A DNA stretch of 64,000 nucleotides from Phascolomyces articulosus (lineage: Eukaryota; Mucoromycota; Mucoromycetes; Mucorales; Lichtheimiaceae). Of the stretch, positions 11,261-22,560 are shown in pieces. The notes below the pieces were generated by a model that was not told the origin of the DNA, ran no database searches, and was given only the letters and a program-made list of their open reading frames with translations. The DNA lies in assembly GCA_025677815.1 (NCBI GenBank), contig JAIXMP010000044.1:62001-126000 (forward strand). The letters run 5' to 3'. How positions within the stretch are numbered: the first letter of the stretch is position 1; each line of letters starts with the position of its first letter. Both the position numbers and the translations under genes were made by a program.

Positions 11261-11539
11261 ATGGGTTTTTCTTCTCTCTACAAGATCTTTGGTGTCCGCA
11301 AATCATCAGAAGAATCGCCTTCTGAGCCATCAAGTAACACTTCAAGTAACACTACTACTCCTGCTCCTTCAAGACCTCCTTCCTTGTCCATTAATGATGC
11401 TGTACCTGTAAACCCACATAGCAAGTTTCTTTCAAATCCTATGCGAAATTCCGATGTTCCTGATTATGTTGGAAAGTTCAAAGATCCTATAGGTCACCAC
11501 TATATGCAAGGTACTGATGTTACCAACACTGGTGCTTAA
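11261..11539 (+). CDS. small Ser/Thr/Pro-rich protein of unknown function (92 aa)
   Basis: A single-exon frame of 92 codons with a good fungal start context (CACACAATGG) and a well-placed TATA box upstream. The N-terminus MGFSSLYKIFG has Gly2 followed by Ser residues, which could allow N-myristoylation. A low-complexity Ser/Thr/Pro linker follows (about residues 20-45), then a more conserved-looking tail (NPHSKFLSNPMRNSDVPDYV, KFKDPIGHHYMQG). There are no membrane segments or cysteines. I do not recognise the family. The promoter signals and the non-repetitive tail argue that it is a real, possibly strongly expressed gene. Confidence 0.65.
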   Translation: MGFSSLYKIFGVRKSSEESPSEPSSNTSSNTTTPAPSRPPSLSINDAVPVNPHSKFLSNPMRNSDVPDYVGKFKDPIGHHYMQGTDVTNTGA

Positions 11540-12576
11540 TCAAGCTTAGAAAAGATTTAAATATTGTAATTGTACCTTGTCATCACTGTCACGTCATCTC
11601 ATAGCAACCTTATTTTACGCGCGCTATTTTGTTTACCCTTGTAATTTTTTTTTATTCTTACTACTACTAATATTAATATTATTTGCATATCATATCATCA
11701 TCTCATTTAATATATTTTTATTGCATGCATTCGTCTTTACTTTAAATAAATCCAATTTTCATTCATTATCATAATTCAGTTCTGTATTCTTCAAATCAAT
11801 CTTTCATTGGTTAGTTTATGACTAGGGATATTTATAAAGGCTTCTAATTGCTTTTCTTGACCTCGTAAATTATGAAATACATCTTTTTTTTTACCCAGAA
11901 AAACTTCACTTAGCAATAGAAATGATGGGTTAAAAACAATCTATTGTTGAGTTATAAAATTTTTCATGATTTATTATTAGCGACATATTACACATGGTGG
12001 ATATACAATCCGGCGTGTCCTTAATCTCAGTTCCTTTCTATCCCGATGATGCGCATGATAATAAGAAACATATTATCATCAAACAAAAGAAAAAAGCCAA
12101 TGTAGTCGAGTTAGTGAAACCTATCCAATCAAATTATAGGCATATTCATGGTATTCCGATGAAGGCCCCTTTTACTCAAGAAAAAACTTTTCATTGTTGA
12201 GTCAATATATCTACAATGTTAGAATCGATGGCAATAGTCATCATTGGGGTGTTATAATTTAAACCAACCTTTATACATCATTTATAATATGAAATTCAAA
12301 CACACAAACCTTTCCCTTGTAATATGCTCTTATGTTCTGCTTGTACAGTGGCATTATAAAAACAAAATGTAAAACCTTACAATAGTATTCATCGATGTCC
12401 ATCTATATCGCAGAAGCTATCGAATAAATCCTGATCTCTTGGTACAAAAAAACAAAAAACCTTTTATGGATTGGATCCATGATGATGTTTTTTATTAAAA
12501 TAAAATGCAGAATTTTACAATTTAAATGATATAAATATATATATGTAAAGGTTTGTTTGTAATGAGCGTGTTCTTT
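11540..12576. other. intergenic; no convincing gene
   Basis: AT-rich sequence between the small gene and the 3' end of NOP14. A 68-codon frame at 11994-12200 (+) has somewhat protein-like composition (PFYPDDAHDNKKH) but no promoter, splice or family support. Confidence 0.4.
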
Positions 12577-15500
12577 TTATCTTCTCTTTTCGCGCTCCTG
12601 TCGCTTCTTTTCTGCTTGATCACTTTCAAGAATAGTCATGACACCCTTAACATATTTATCATAGTCAGCATCCTTTTGTTTGCGTTCCTTTGCCTTTTCA
12701 CGAGCCATAAATGCATTATCCTTGCGAAGCTCACGCATAGCACCTTTCTTTTCTTTCTTGATTTGTGCCTGGATCTTGTTGTATTCTGATCGTTCACGAT
12801 CAGGATCGTAATGTTTGTCGTATGAGTAACCTTGCTCAAACTTGGGCAAGTGTTGTGCAATGGGTATGGGTCGGTGAGATTGCATTCGTAATGGAGTCTT
12901 TGTGCGTTTATCTTTACAAAACTTGATTTGTCGCTTTAATCGATCTTGTAATGTATTTAATTGTTCCTAATAATGAAATTAATCAGCGGATTATGTTAAA
13001 AAATCATTTCATGAATAAACATATTGTCCCATCGAATCTCTGCAAAACAGTTCACTTTTTTTCCTACCTCAATGTCTTTGTGCCATGATACTGTTAACAT
13101 GTGGGTAATTATATTATGTAAAGGTTCAAATACTTCAACAAGTGCAGGCGTGGATGCATATAATTGAAGGTATCGAGTCAATAATCGTATAACACCTTGT
13201 AATAATGATAATCGCAAAAGGTTGCTTTCGTCATCATCTACAGTTTCGATGCCTAGTTGTTCTAAGGTGATAGATGGAATTTCTTCACTCTCCTCAGTAA
13301 TTGGGTCTTGAATATGGAGAGATACATCGTTGTTATTAGAGATAGGGAATGTGCCGGGTAATTCTTGGTTATTGAATAAATTGTTAGGTGCAAGGAAAAC
13401 CAAGGATTGTTGTAAAAAGTTAAGTGCTTCAGGAACAAAACGTTTGGCAAACGATTGGTACTACGTATTTTTTATACATTAGTGTGAGTAAGATCCATTA
13501 TCTTTACATAAAACAATTTTCTGTTGATATGAGTTAATAAACATGTTGTTACCTCGTGAAACAAGAGACAGAGGAATAAACCTCGTCCAATGTCAATTTC
13601 TGATTGAACTCGACATAATGCTAAAGCTTGACTCATGTAAAGAATAGCAGGTGTGACAACCGGATGTGTTAAATCTGATGTAGGAAACACCTTACCAAGA
13701 CATCGCAATAAAGTGATATCCTCAACGTCTGGGAATGCTGAGCCTTGTTTTTGGTACATCTTTTTACCCATAGTTCCATGCATTTCTTTTAATTTGGTAA
13801 CGAATACGTCTGCAGCTACTGTTGGTAATTGTTTGGCGATTTCGAATGTGTGTGCAATAAGAGATTCCAGTGTTTTATGCGGAAGTGGAGTGGTGGTGGA
13901 TGCAACGTATGCAATATGATCGACAAGTACACCAATGAACGTGCTAAGCTTTGCTTTGTTTTCAGGACCCAATTTGACGTGATAGAGAACACGAATACGC
14001 TTGACAACAGTCGTTACATCCTCTACATCCAAACCATTCAAGATTTCAAGGAATTCTTCATGCGTGCTTGGACATTCAAATGTATAAGGGATTTCACGTT
14101 TAGCACCACTTGCTGTACCTTTGGTTTGCTTGCCTTTTCCTTTCGCAATTTTTTTGATAACACCACTAGTACCGAATTCATTCATATCATCATCATCTTC
14201 ACCAAATTCGGGAATCTCGTCATTTTCTAAATCACTAAAATCTTCATCTTCCTCTTCTTCATCGCTTCCTTCTTCATCGCTTCCTTCTTCGTCTTCGATT
14301 TCGCTGTCCTCTTCATCTTCATCAAGAGCACCATTTTGAATATCTTCAAGGGTCAGACCTTTACCGAGTTTACTGGCTTCCTCTTCAAGATCTTCCAAAT
14401 AATCATCATCCAAATCATCACCCTGAGGTGCATTGGCACCCTTGCGTTGTCGCTTACGACCACGACCCCGTTTGTTATCCTCATCCTCTGATTCAGAATC
14501 CAAGCCTTCCATGCGTCGCTTTCTAGCACGCTCAGCCTTTTCTAATTTCTCCTTTTCTTCCAAAGCAATTTCTTCTTCAGTCTTGGTACGATCGGTAGCC
14601 ATGGCACGTTTATCATGAACCAATTCTTGAACCAACATGTCATAATCGGAATACTTGTTTGTCTTTTTCTCATCTTCCTTTTCTTCTTCGTCTTTCTCTT
14701 CTTCATTGGGTGCTTCTGGCTTTTCGGCTTCTGTCCTAGAAAACAAGGCACTTTGGGATACCAAAGGCTTTCGCTTTGTGGATTGAGTGTTGAGTAATGC
14801 TTGAATATCCTTGAAATCTTCATCAAGATCTTCACGCATGGTTTCGTCTTCTTCTTTCGCAGCTTGTCGTTCTTGCTTATACAGTTTACTCTTCATGATA
14901 ATTTCCTTCATGACTTCGGCACGGGACTTGGGTCGATCGCTCTCTTCATTTTCACCCGACTTGCTGTCTTCAAAACCCCCAAAATGCATTTGTGACACAA
15001 CATTTCGATCCAATTGACCTCCAGGACCATCTTCATCGTCACTTAACCGTAAGCCAGTGTCGTCAAAGTCGTCCATTTCTGCAAGCGATTGGCCATAATG
15101 GGTCAATCCCATTTCGTCATCGTCGTCATCCAGATTGAACATACTAGCTTTTGCGTTTTTCTGTATATATTGCATGAGTTTTGAACTTTCCTTTTCTCAT
15201 TTCCGTCATCATACCATATCGAACAACGTTCATGTATCAACCCTTCAATCCACTCAAAACCAGACCCTCTTCTTTTACCTGTTTTTCTTTCGTGAAACGC
15301 TCAAGCATACGTTCTTCAGGTGTCAATTGAGGATTATTTTCACCAAAACGCTTATCAACAATACCTCCGACATGGCCTTTATTTTTCATTTCCATCAGCA
15401 AGGTCTTTTTACGCTATTTTATCATAACAGTATTTAAATATAAATTAGTGAATTTAAGCATTAAACAGCCACCCCTTTTATCAGTACTCCTTTTTTTATA

Positions 15501-15811
15501 ACACTTACGTTTTCCTCGCCGATTTGTTTATTTAATGCTGGTTTTCCGCCAGTACCCTTTACTTTACGGTTGAGAACATCGAATTTGGTACGTTCTGTCT
15601 TGATTTCAAAAGGATTGAATTCATCTCGAATCACACTAAGTTTATCAGCTGTCGAGTTTTTACCAACTTCTGTTGGTACACCACGCTTTCTGTCTTTCCT
15701 TGAACGACTGGCTTTTGATTGTTGACCAACAACACCAGCGGCTGTGAGTGATTTTCGAAGTCGTTTTAATGCTGATCCGCCGGATCCTTGTTGTTTCTTT
15801 GTGGCGGGCAT
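12577..15811 (-). CDS. NOP14: NOP14, nucleolar SSU processome protein
   Basis: Five exons join in frame: 15811-15509, 15413-15279, 15160-13553, 13460-13068 and 12966-12577, giving about 942 residues. The N-terminus [17 protein letters not shown] followed by [21 protein letters not shown] is diagnostic of Nop14. A long acidic, Lys-rich middle follows (several Asp/Glu runs, about residues 200-480), then the conserved helical core and the basic C-terminus ([19 protein letters not shown] ending EREKRR). Nop14 (Utp2) is a core component of the 90S/SSU processome required for 18S rRNA maturation and 40S assembly in the nucleolus. Every intron has a GT donor and AG acceptor and preserves phase 0. 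Length agrees with the family (about 800-950). High confidence. Confidence 0.95.
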
Positions 15812-16207
15812 GATTTTTTTTTTTGTTGATCGTAAAGAAAGATAATATAGAAAATTTTTTGTGGCGAAAAAAAAAACGTTGTCAATCGGATTTTTAAACT
15901 AACCCACATTTGGAATTCCATGTGCATTGCGAACAACCTTTTAAATAATTCATTTTACTATTTACTTCGTTCAAATATCAAGAATCCAATGTAAAGATTT
16001 AATATCTAAACCTTAGTAATTAATAGAAATAAAATAATAAATTCAATCATTCATATTAACCAAACAGTTACGACATATACACCACCAGTAAAACATCTCA
16101 AAATATGATTCATCCATTTTTTTCTATATATTAACGAGTTTTAGTTATATTTTTCCCATTATCTCTAATATAAGTTGCAAAGAAGGGTATTTATTGGTCA
16201 GATATTT
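15812..16207. other. intergenic between NOP14 start and lectin 3' end
   Basis: About 400 bases with poly-A/T runs close to the NOP14 start and no gene. It holds the NOP14 promoter and the lectin gene's 3' end. Confidence 0.5.
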
Positions 16208-16976
16208 CTAAAAGTCCTCAGATTCAAACAAAACTTCACGTTCGGCACGCACATTGCCAGCCGCAACAAGATCCCATTGCTGATTTAGGTTATGCTCCAG
16301 TGCCAATTTTCGATGGTATAAAATTACTTTAGATCCATCTTCAGTTAAACCACCTCGAATATCCAACACCATCTGAGGATCAGATAAAAGATAAATCATA
16401 CCATCTCGTCCCTTGTAACCCCACATTTGATTTTGTGCGTCCACTACTAATTTTCGATCATATTGAATTATAGGTGCGTTATCTTTTATAGCTCCTCCTC
16501 TTACATCAAGTACTTTGCCAGAATTCTTGTTGATAATGAATCCATCCTAATTCCATGACCACAGAAAGGTTTATAATCACATCATCAATATTTGTTTCGC
16601 ATTTATATATAGCACACATTCACCTCAACTTCATTATATACTTACTTGGTAGTACCATAGTTGATTATCTCGATCTTCATTATGTTTTGGAGTCCAGATC
16701 AAAATCTTGGTGTCATTCTGTTTTTATGATTGCGTCAACATTATTGAATTGAATAGGTCTTGATTCCAGTTTCATTAATGAAAGATTCTTGTGTTTTCTC
16801 ACCTTGGTATAACCACCATCCACTGTAATAAAGGTAGAAATGAAATGAATATTTCTGCTCCAGTAGGTTCTTTTTTCCCTTGTTCCTTATACCACAACCC
16901 CATTTTTCATACCGTCAATGACTTTTCCATTTTGTCGTGATCGAATGTAAAAGTAACCTTCAGGGAAATCGGACAT
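16208..16976 (-). CDS. small ricin-type beta-trefoil lectin-like protein
   Basis: Four exons: 16976-16913, 16822-16803 (only 20 nt), 16717-16646 and 16546-16208, giving 164 residues. The start MSDFPEGYFYIRSRQNGKV has no signal peptide, so the protein is probably cytosolic. Three successive trefoil-type repeats each carry a Gln-x-Trp word: DNQLWYYQ, AQNQMWGYKG and LNQQWDLV. Each is preceded by a GK(V/L)xDVxGG-like block. This is the ricin B-like (R-type lectin) fold, and small intracellular members of this kind are common in mucoralean fungi. The sugar ligand cannot be predicted. The C-terminal tail after WDLV is short and acidic. Confident fold call; biological role unknown. Confidence 0.85.
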
Positions 16977-17640
16977 ATATTAAATAGGTAAACAACAAAA
17001 AAAGGAAGAGAGACGTAAATACCTGAAACGTGAAGTAAGCAGAGAATTTAAATTCATTACGCACCACGCCACCACCAGTGACCAAATGGTCTTTTTAATT
17101 AGCACCAATTAAATAATATCCTTTTCTTTGGATTTAATGCCATTGTGAAGAACGAATGATTATTTTTGCGTAACGTATCAATCGATTAATTACTTCTGCG
17201 CTTAGTGATCCAGATATGTGTTGAGACTCTTGTATGTATGAGAAAAATAACTATAATATATAAATAGTAAACCGAATGCTCCTAACTCCAAGTACCTATA
17301 ATTTGCTATAATTTCTACTGTTGTCGAAGTTCTTTCAAACTTACGTATACTATATAATTAGATAGATTTTTTTTTTGGTATCTCTTAAGAAGCATTTGAT
17401 AGAGAAACAAATAGGTAAATAGTTCATTTTTTAATTGCAGTAAAGAGTTATCAGCGTGGTCATTCTTATAATTAAATTTTATCATCTTCATAACCATCAT
17501 GATAGAAATAATAATCCTCCAAGATGTTTAAAGAAAATGCTGTACCCACATCTTCCTTGATAGGTGATACAAAGAATTCGAACAATTAAGTATAATTTAT
17601 TCCTTGTTATATTATAGATATATACATATTCGTTATGCAT
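16977..17640. other. intergenic, no gene seen
   Basis: Promoter side of the lectin gene and AT-rich sequence. Open frames are short and Lys/Asn/Leu-rich without support. Confidence 0.4.
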
Positions 17641-18240
17641 CTATATAATTTTTCTTTTCATAAGCTTTCAGATATCATCCTCAACATCATCATCGAAAAA
17701 TAGGAAGAAAGTTATGTCGATATTGGAAGAAAACGTAGCATTCACATCCTCGTAGGTAATTCCATGAATACGATGGAGATCAAGATACGGGCCAATCTCC
17801 ATAGTCTAATTTCGTTGGATCGTAGTCTAGTGCTAATAAACACCACGCACTTATGCAACTTGTTTTTCCATTAGAGTAGCAGATGCAGGTCCAATAGTAC
17901 GTTCGTTCATAAGAACGACCACTTAGAATCCTCCACTGGAGTTAGTATCAGATAGCCACTTATTTGATTTCTTCCAGATGAGATCATCCGGTACACCCAC
18001 TGTAAATACATTAAGGTTAACAACGCATCTCTGGATAATTTCATAAAAGTCATTTAAGCTGTATTTTGGAAAAGAAGACTAACGAAATTTTGGGGATAGT
18101 TGCAGAAAGTTTACAAGGTTCATTCACTGTAGAATCAAAGCTTATTATTTCGGCAATGGTGATTTTTTGGTAGAGTATGAGTAAGTTTATTTATATATAA
18201 AAAATGATGTATAGTAAGTACTAGAATTACAAGCGGGTAA
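17641..18240 (-). pseudogene. decayed coding remnant, possibly secretory-lipase/alpha-beta-hydrolase-like
   Basis: Minus-strand pieces read YQKITIAEIISFDSTVNEPC (about 18185-18090). An AG acceptor at about 17999 then gives WVYRMISSGRNQISGYLIL, and later pieces in shifted frames give NERTIGPASATLMEK and CLLALDYDPTKLDYGDWP. The order Y-R-x-x-S...SGYL, then x-x-T-x-GPAS, then ALDYD faintly recalls the N-terminal half of fungal secretory lipases. Frameshifts and stops break it, and no catalytic half follows. Similarity is weak and was judged by eye only. Confidence 0.25.
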
Positions 18241-18289
18241 ATGGATACATTATTTTTCTGACTTTATATAGTTGGATGAATAAAAAAAA

Positions 18290-19123
18290 TTATGCTGTCA
18301 ATTGATTGTTATCATTATTATCTGGTATTGGTTGATTTGGAACACGATCTTCTTCATTACGAGAAAAGTCGTTTTCTTCCATCCATTTTACATCAAACTG
18401 TCTATACTTGCGACGAAAGATAAAATAACTAATTGCACTAATGACACCTAATACGGTATTCACGGTAGCTGATACAGCAGTACCGATGCCCACGATCTTA
18501 TCCAATGGTACATCAGTATAAATCATGGCGGCTCTTGCACCAAAAATAGCCAACAATCCAAAACCCCACATGGCCGTCAAAGTATAACTAAAGGTACGGT
18601 AAATCGGCATTTCTTGCCACATAAAATCAGGAATAGGCATTTCTTGAGGATGTCCATTTTGATCCACCCATTCTTTGTTTGGAAGAGTCGCCAGGAGTTG
18701 CCTACCGACCAAATGGGTTATTGGATAAATGGTAAACCATCTTGTTGATAGTGGAATCAAGGTCAAGAAGAACATTAATCCAATCACAGCAGTGACGAAA
18801 GAATCTTGTAAAAGGACAATGCGTGCGTCTCCTTGGATTGCAGCGAGAGCTCCTGAAACAACAAAAGATAATACAATAATGCAACTAAGGATATCAATAC
18901 GTCGGTCCTTGATAAAAATAAAGATAGTTCTAAGACTGGGTGGAATACCAGATACTATCAAGGCAATGACATCCGTTGTAAATGTACGGAAACTGTAATA
19001 GATAGCTAATGGTAATGCTACACCAACAAAAACAAGGATAATAACACTACGGAATTGATCATTCTTGAAGAGTCGTTTTAATCTGCTTTGCTGTTTATGA
19101 TTTTCATTATCTTTTATTATCAT
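18290..19123 (-). CDS. VC0807-like integral membrane protein, copy 2 (intronless)
   Basis: A single uninterrupted frame of 277 codons, closely similar to copy 1 at 7993-8850. IYYSFRTFTTDVIALIVSG, LLQDSFVTAVIGLMFFLTLIP and FGARAAMIY correspond block for block, and most differences are conservative. It has the same six or seven hydrophobic segments, a short charged N-terminus (MIIKDNENHKQQSRLKRLF) and an acidic Asn-rich tail. The two copies differ mainly at both ends and in the loop after the fourth hydrophobic segment. A (GAA)12 tract sits a few bases upstream of the ATG and may affect expression or repeat stability. Function unknown; intronless like its paralogue. Confidence 0.8.
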   Translation of the reverse strand: MIIKDNENHKQQSRLKRLFKNDQFRSVIILVFVGVALPLAIYYSFRTFTTDVIALIVSGIPPSLRTIFIFIKDRRIDILSCIIVLSFVVSGALAAIQGDARIVLLQDSFVTAVIGLMFFLTLIPLSTRWFTIYPITHLVGRQLLATLPNKEWVDQNGHPQEMPIPDFMWQEMPIYRTFSYTLTAMWGFGLLAIFGARAAMIYTDVPLDKIVGIGTAVSATVNTVLGVISAISYFIFRRKYRQFDVKWMEENDFSRNEEDRVPNQPIPDNNDNNQLTA

Positions 19124-19130
19124 TAATCAA

Positions 19131-19166
19131 GAAGAAGAAGAAGAAGAAGAAGAAGAAGAAGAAGAA
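19131..19166. repeat. (GAA)12 microsatellite in 5' leader
   Basis: Twelve perfect GAA units (TTC on the coding strand) immediately upstream of the start codon of VC0807-like copy 2. Confidence 0.95.
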
Positions 19167-20620
19167 AGGAACAAAGAAATTGTGGTAATATAAATAAAAT
19201 TTCTTTCTGACACGTTTATGCGTATTTCCAATAGAGGACTCTTTTTATATAAATTTGAGAGATCATGAAAACTGTGTATTTGATTTGATTTTTCATATAA
19301 AAGTCAATTGGTTGTACAGAAACTGTATCTTGGCTATCATCATTGTATAAACACTTTTACCAAGAATTCTGCTAAGCAAAACCGTAGCATATTATTTTGT
19401 GAAACAAAAAAATACATGGTATGAATCATTTTTAATTGGCAACAAAATTGTTAGTTTTTATGTACGTTATAAATAACTTTAACAATTCATCTTTACACTG
19501 TTTTTATTAACAATTACTGTACTATTATAGAAATCAGCAGATTATGTTCCTGAGATATGGTAAAAACGCCAACGGGTTTTTGGTGATAAATTAATTATGC
19601 ACGTAATTAGAAATCAGTAATAAATATCGAATAAGAAGCAGTTTGTTCAATAACAATATTAGGTAATTGTCCTCCAGCTGTTACTATTGCTTTATTTGCC
19701 TTTTTATACAGCATCGAGAGGAATACAAACATTATTCACCATGGTATGCCGTTGTCCTCTGCTAAAGCATAGTAACCACTTTAATACAGCTTATTTGAAT
19801 CTTAATAATATATTTAATAAGGACTCCCTTTTGATCTTTTAGTATAAACGGATTCTTGAAGTTAATTGAAGGGTTTTGTTATTGGGTTGTTGTTATTGGA
19901 TTAGCTTCACAACACACCAGTTAAAATATACATATTTTAATCGCCAAGCCTTTTCTGTATAGAATTCTTATGTCACACACTGAAAGAGTTTAATAGAGAT
20001 GCTGCATCATCCCCGATCCTACTTACATATCTAGATTATTTCTTGACACGTCAACTAAAAAAAGTTTGTTTACAGCAAATAGCTTTTACTTTTCATATAA
20101 TTTCTATTCATAAATTATGTAATATATTGGGTTATTAAAGATAGATAGCTATTTAGTATAAATGTGTTAATACGAAGATGGTGGTTATAAATTTTATTTC
20201 GGCTTGTTTGGCGGCCAAGTGTCTAAAAATGGATGCTTGCGTGCTTTTTTTTCGATTTCCGGGTGCTTCATCCGCTCCCATTACTATTTTTTTTTCTGAA
20301 ACATCATAGATCGCATTGATTTCAGGTACACCTTTTCACGTCAATTCGATATACAATGACTTCTTTTTACCAACATATCATTCATTCTACGAGCGCAATT
20401 GCTGTTTATTCCAGATAGTTTCAAAGTGAGAATAAAATAGGCTTGATAGTAAGCAATAAATGCAGATCTGATATGTCAGGTGTTACAAGACGTCGTGTGA
20501 TTGGAGGCTGCGCCTTATACGCTAAACTTTATACTTCTAAAAAAAGTCTCACCCTCTAGCCCGAGTTACGTTTTACCTTTTTTTTTTTTCTTTTTTATTC
20601 CATCTCACACTTTTAACAAA
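19167..20620. other. intergenic, no gene seen
   Basis: Divergent promoter region between VC0807-like copy 2 and the penta-EF-hand gene. It ends in a T-run (about 20578-20590) just before the start codon. No supported coding sequence. Confidence 0.45.
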
Positions 20621-21932
20621 ATGAGTTATCAACAACATCAACAACAATACGGTTCTCCCGCCCAAAACTATCAACAACCTCCTCCTGGTTATGGTGGTGC
20701 TCCTGGTGGTCATCCTCCCCAACAGCAACAACAGCAATATGGTGGTTATGGTAATAATAATAAAAAGATGGACTAATTGTGTCAATCTGGAGAATGAGAA
20801 TGAGGGGTCATATGTCATTAAAGAAAATACATAATAATTCCGTTTATTTTCACTTTTTTTTTTTTTTTTTTAAAAAAAAAAAGGCCAAGCACCCCCTCCA
20901 CCAGCTGGTAATCCTAACCAACAATTGTGGGGTTGGTTCAAGGCTGTTGACACTGATAATTCCGGTCAATTGACTGTTGATGAGTTACAACGTGCTTTGA
21001 TTAATGGTGACTGGAGTCCTTTCAATATTGAAACTGTTCGTTTAATGGTCGCCATGTTTGATAAAGGTAAAAAAAAGCAGTAATTGTATTATTGGAAGAT
21101 GGAAGAGGGAAGCGGAAAGGGATGTTTTGAGTTTTATGCTTTGGGTTTTGTCATAGAGTTTGTCTGGGTGAAATACCTTTTTTTCTTACGCATTATGTTA
21201 TTTATTAGATCAAACTGGCACCATTGATTTCCAAGAATTTTCTGGATTGTGGAAGTATATTGAAGACTGGAAGCGCTGTTTCCAAACCTTTGATGCGGAT
21301 GGCTCGGGTAGCATTGATCGTAGTGAAATGGGCAATGCTTTAAGAACCTTTGGATATAACCTTTCGGATAAGTTCATCAACCTCTTGATCAACAAATTTG
21401 ATAAATACGGTGAGTTATTGATTTTCATTTTTAAAAAAAGTCTTACTCCCTCAAAGTGTCCCAACTTTTTTTTATCTGTCATGATGAGAAGGAGAAGAGG
21501 AGGAAAAAGAAAGGAAGAAATAGACCTAGAAGAGAGGAGTTTGACTTATAACTATAATATTATTATATGATAAAAAAAATATTATAAAAAATATTATATA
21601 AAAAATATATATATAAAAAACAAAACTCACACAGGACACTGGAGTGCAGGCAAAGGTGATGTGACATTTGATAACTTTGTTCAAGCATGTGTCACTGTCA
21701 AGACTTTGACGGATTCGTTCAGACAATATGATACTGATGGTGATGGTTGGATCCAAATCAAATATGAAGATGTAAGTTCCTCAAAAAAAATTGTTACACA
21801 TATGGGCCTTTTAATGTTTAATGTTAATCTGACCGCAAATCGATTGATTCGTAACCATTCTTATCCCCATTCCTTTTTTTAATATATTTATAATAATAGT
21901 TCTTGGAACTTGTTGTACGCCAGCGCGGTTAA
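20621..21932 (+). CDS. PEF1: penta-EF-hand calcium-binding protein (ALG-2/Pef1/peflin type)
   Basis: Five exons: 20621-20750, 20884-21066, 21209-21409, 21635-21771 and 21900-21932, giving 227 residues. The N-terminus is a Gln/Gly/Pro/Tyr-rich tail (about residues 1-55), as in peflin and yeast Pef1. EF-hands follow at DTDNSGQLTVDE, DKDQTGTIDFQE and DADGSGSIDRSE, then a degenerate loop (DKYGHWSAGKGDVTFDN) and DTDGDGWIQIKYED before the hydrophobic end FLELVV. Family members dimerise through the last EF-hand and act as Ca2+ sensors at ER exit sites, in bud-site and in stress functions. The fourth loop is lengthened relative to animal ALG-2 and may not bind calcium. All four introns keep phase; the first ends in T18A11 just before its AG. 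Confidence 0.9.
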
Positions 21933-22478
21933 AAAAAAGCAAGGAGAGAAACAAGAAGAGCGGGTATTTTTTAAAGAATTAAAATAATCAGCATTCATCA
22001 TCATCATCATAATAATAATAAAATAATCACTTTATACGTATAAAAAATAAGAAACATGAGGAAGGAGTTGTGGTGTTGAAAATGATAAAAACAACCTCCT
22101 TGTTTACCTATTTTGGAATTTTATAAAAGGAAAAGTTGGGTAGTTTAATTCATTTTATAATAATGTCATGGTAAGCTGGTGGATTTGGATGGGGTTAGGG
22201 TACGTAACTGAATCTATCAGGCTGGGTAATATAAAGATGTGCACTGTGCCATGTTGTCATATAGAAAGAAATAAATTTATGGCTGACATGTGAGTCTTTA
22301 ATCTTCATATATTTAAGTTAAAAGCCTAAATGGGGTAAGATATTGCTGACATTATGATTTTCTGTTCGTTTTCCGTTTTTGCAGTAAATAAACATGATGG
22401 AAACTGAGCCCGTGCGTAAAAGATATATATATCTTAGTATTTTATGATGGCTTCCCCCATTTAATTCCCACCTCTTTC
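21933..22478. other. intergenic, no gene seen
   Basis: 3' flank of the PEF gene and upstream region of the OSBP gene. Contains an ATC/AAT trinucleotide-rich stretch at about 21993-22024. No gene. Confidence 0.5.
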
Positions 22479-22501
22479 TTTTTTTTTTTTTTTTTTTTTT
22501 T
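22479..22501 (+). promoter_or_regulatory. poly(T) promoter tract
   Basis: Twenty-three consecutive T, about 60 bases before the OSBP start codon, followed by a CT-rich leader. Poly(dA:dT) tracts commonly exclude nucleosomes at fungal promoters. Confidence 0.5.
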
Positions 22502-22560
22502 ACTTCCTTCCTTTTCTTCTTCCTCTTCTATTATATCTATATACACATTCCTTTCATATC

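Noticed and set aside
11994..12200. 68-codon frame on +, starting MVDIQSGVSLISVPFY
   Set aside because: Composition is slightly protein-like but there is no promoter, splice partner or recognisable family; too weak to list as a gene.
13829..14835. Long frames opposite the acidic region of NOP14 (Ser-rich and Phe-rich)
   Set aside because: They are antisense shadows of Asp/Glu/Lys codons in the real exon.
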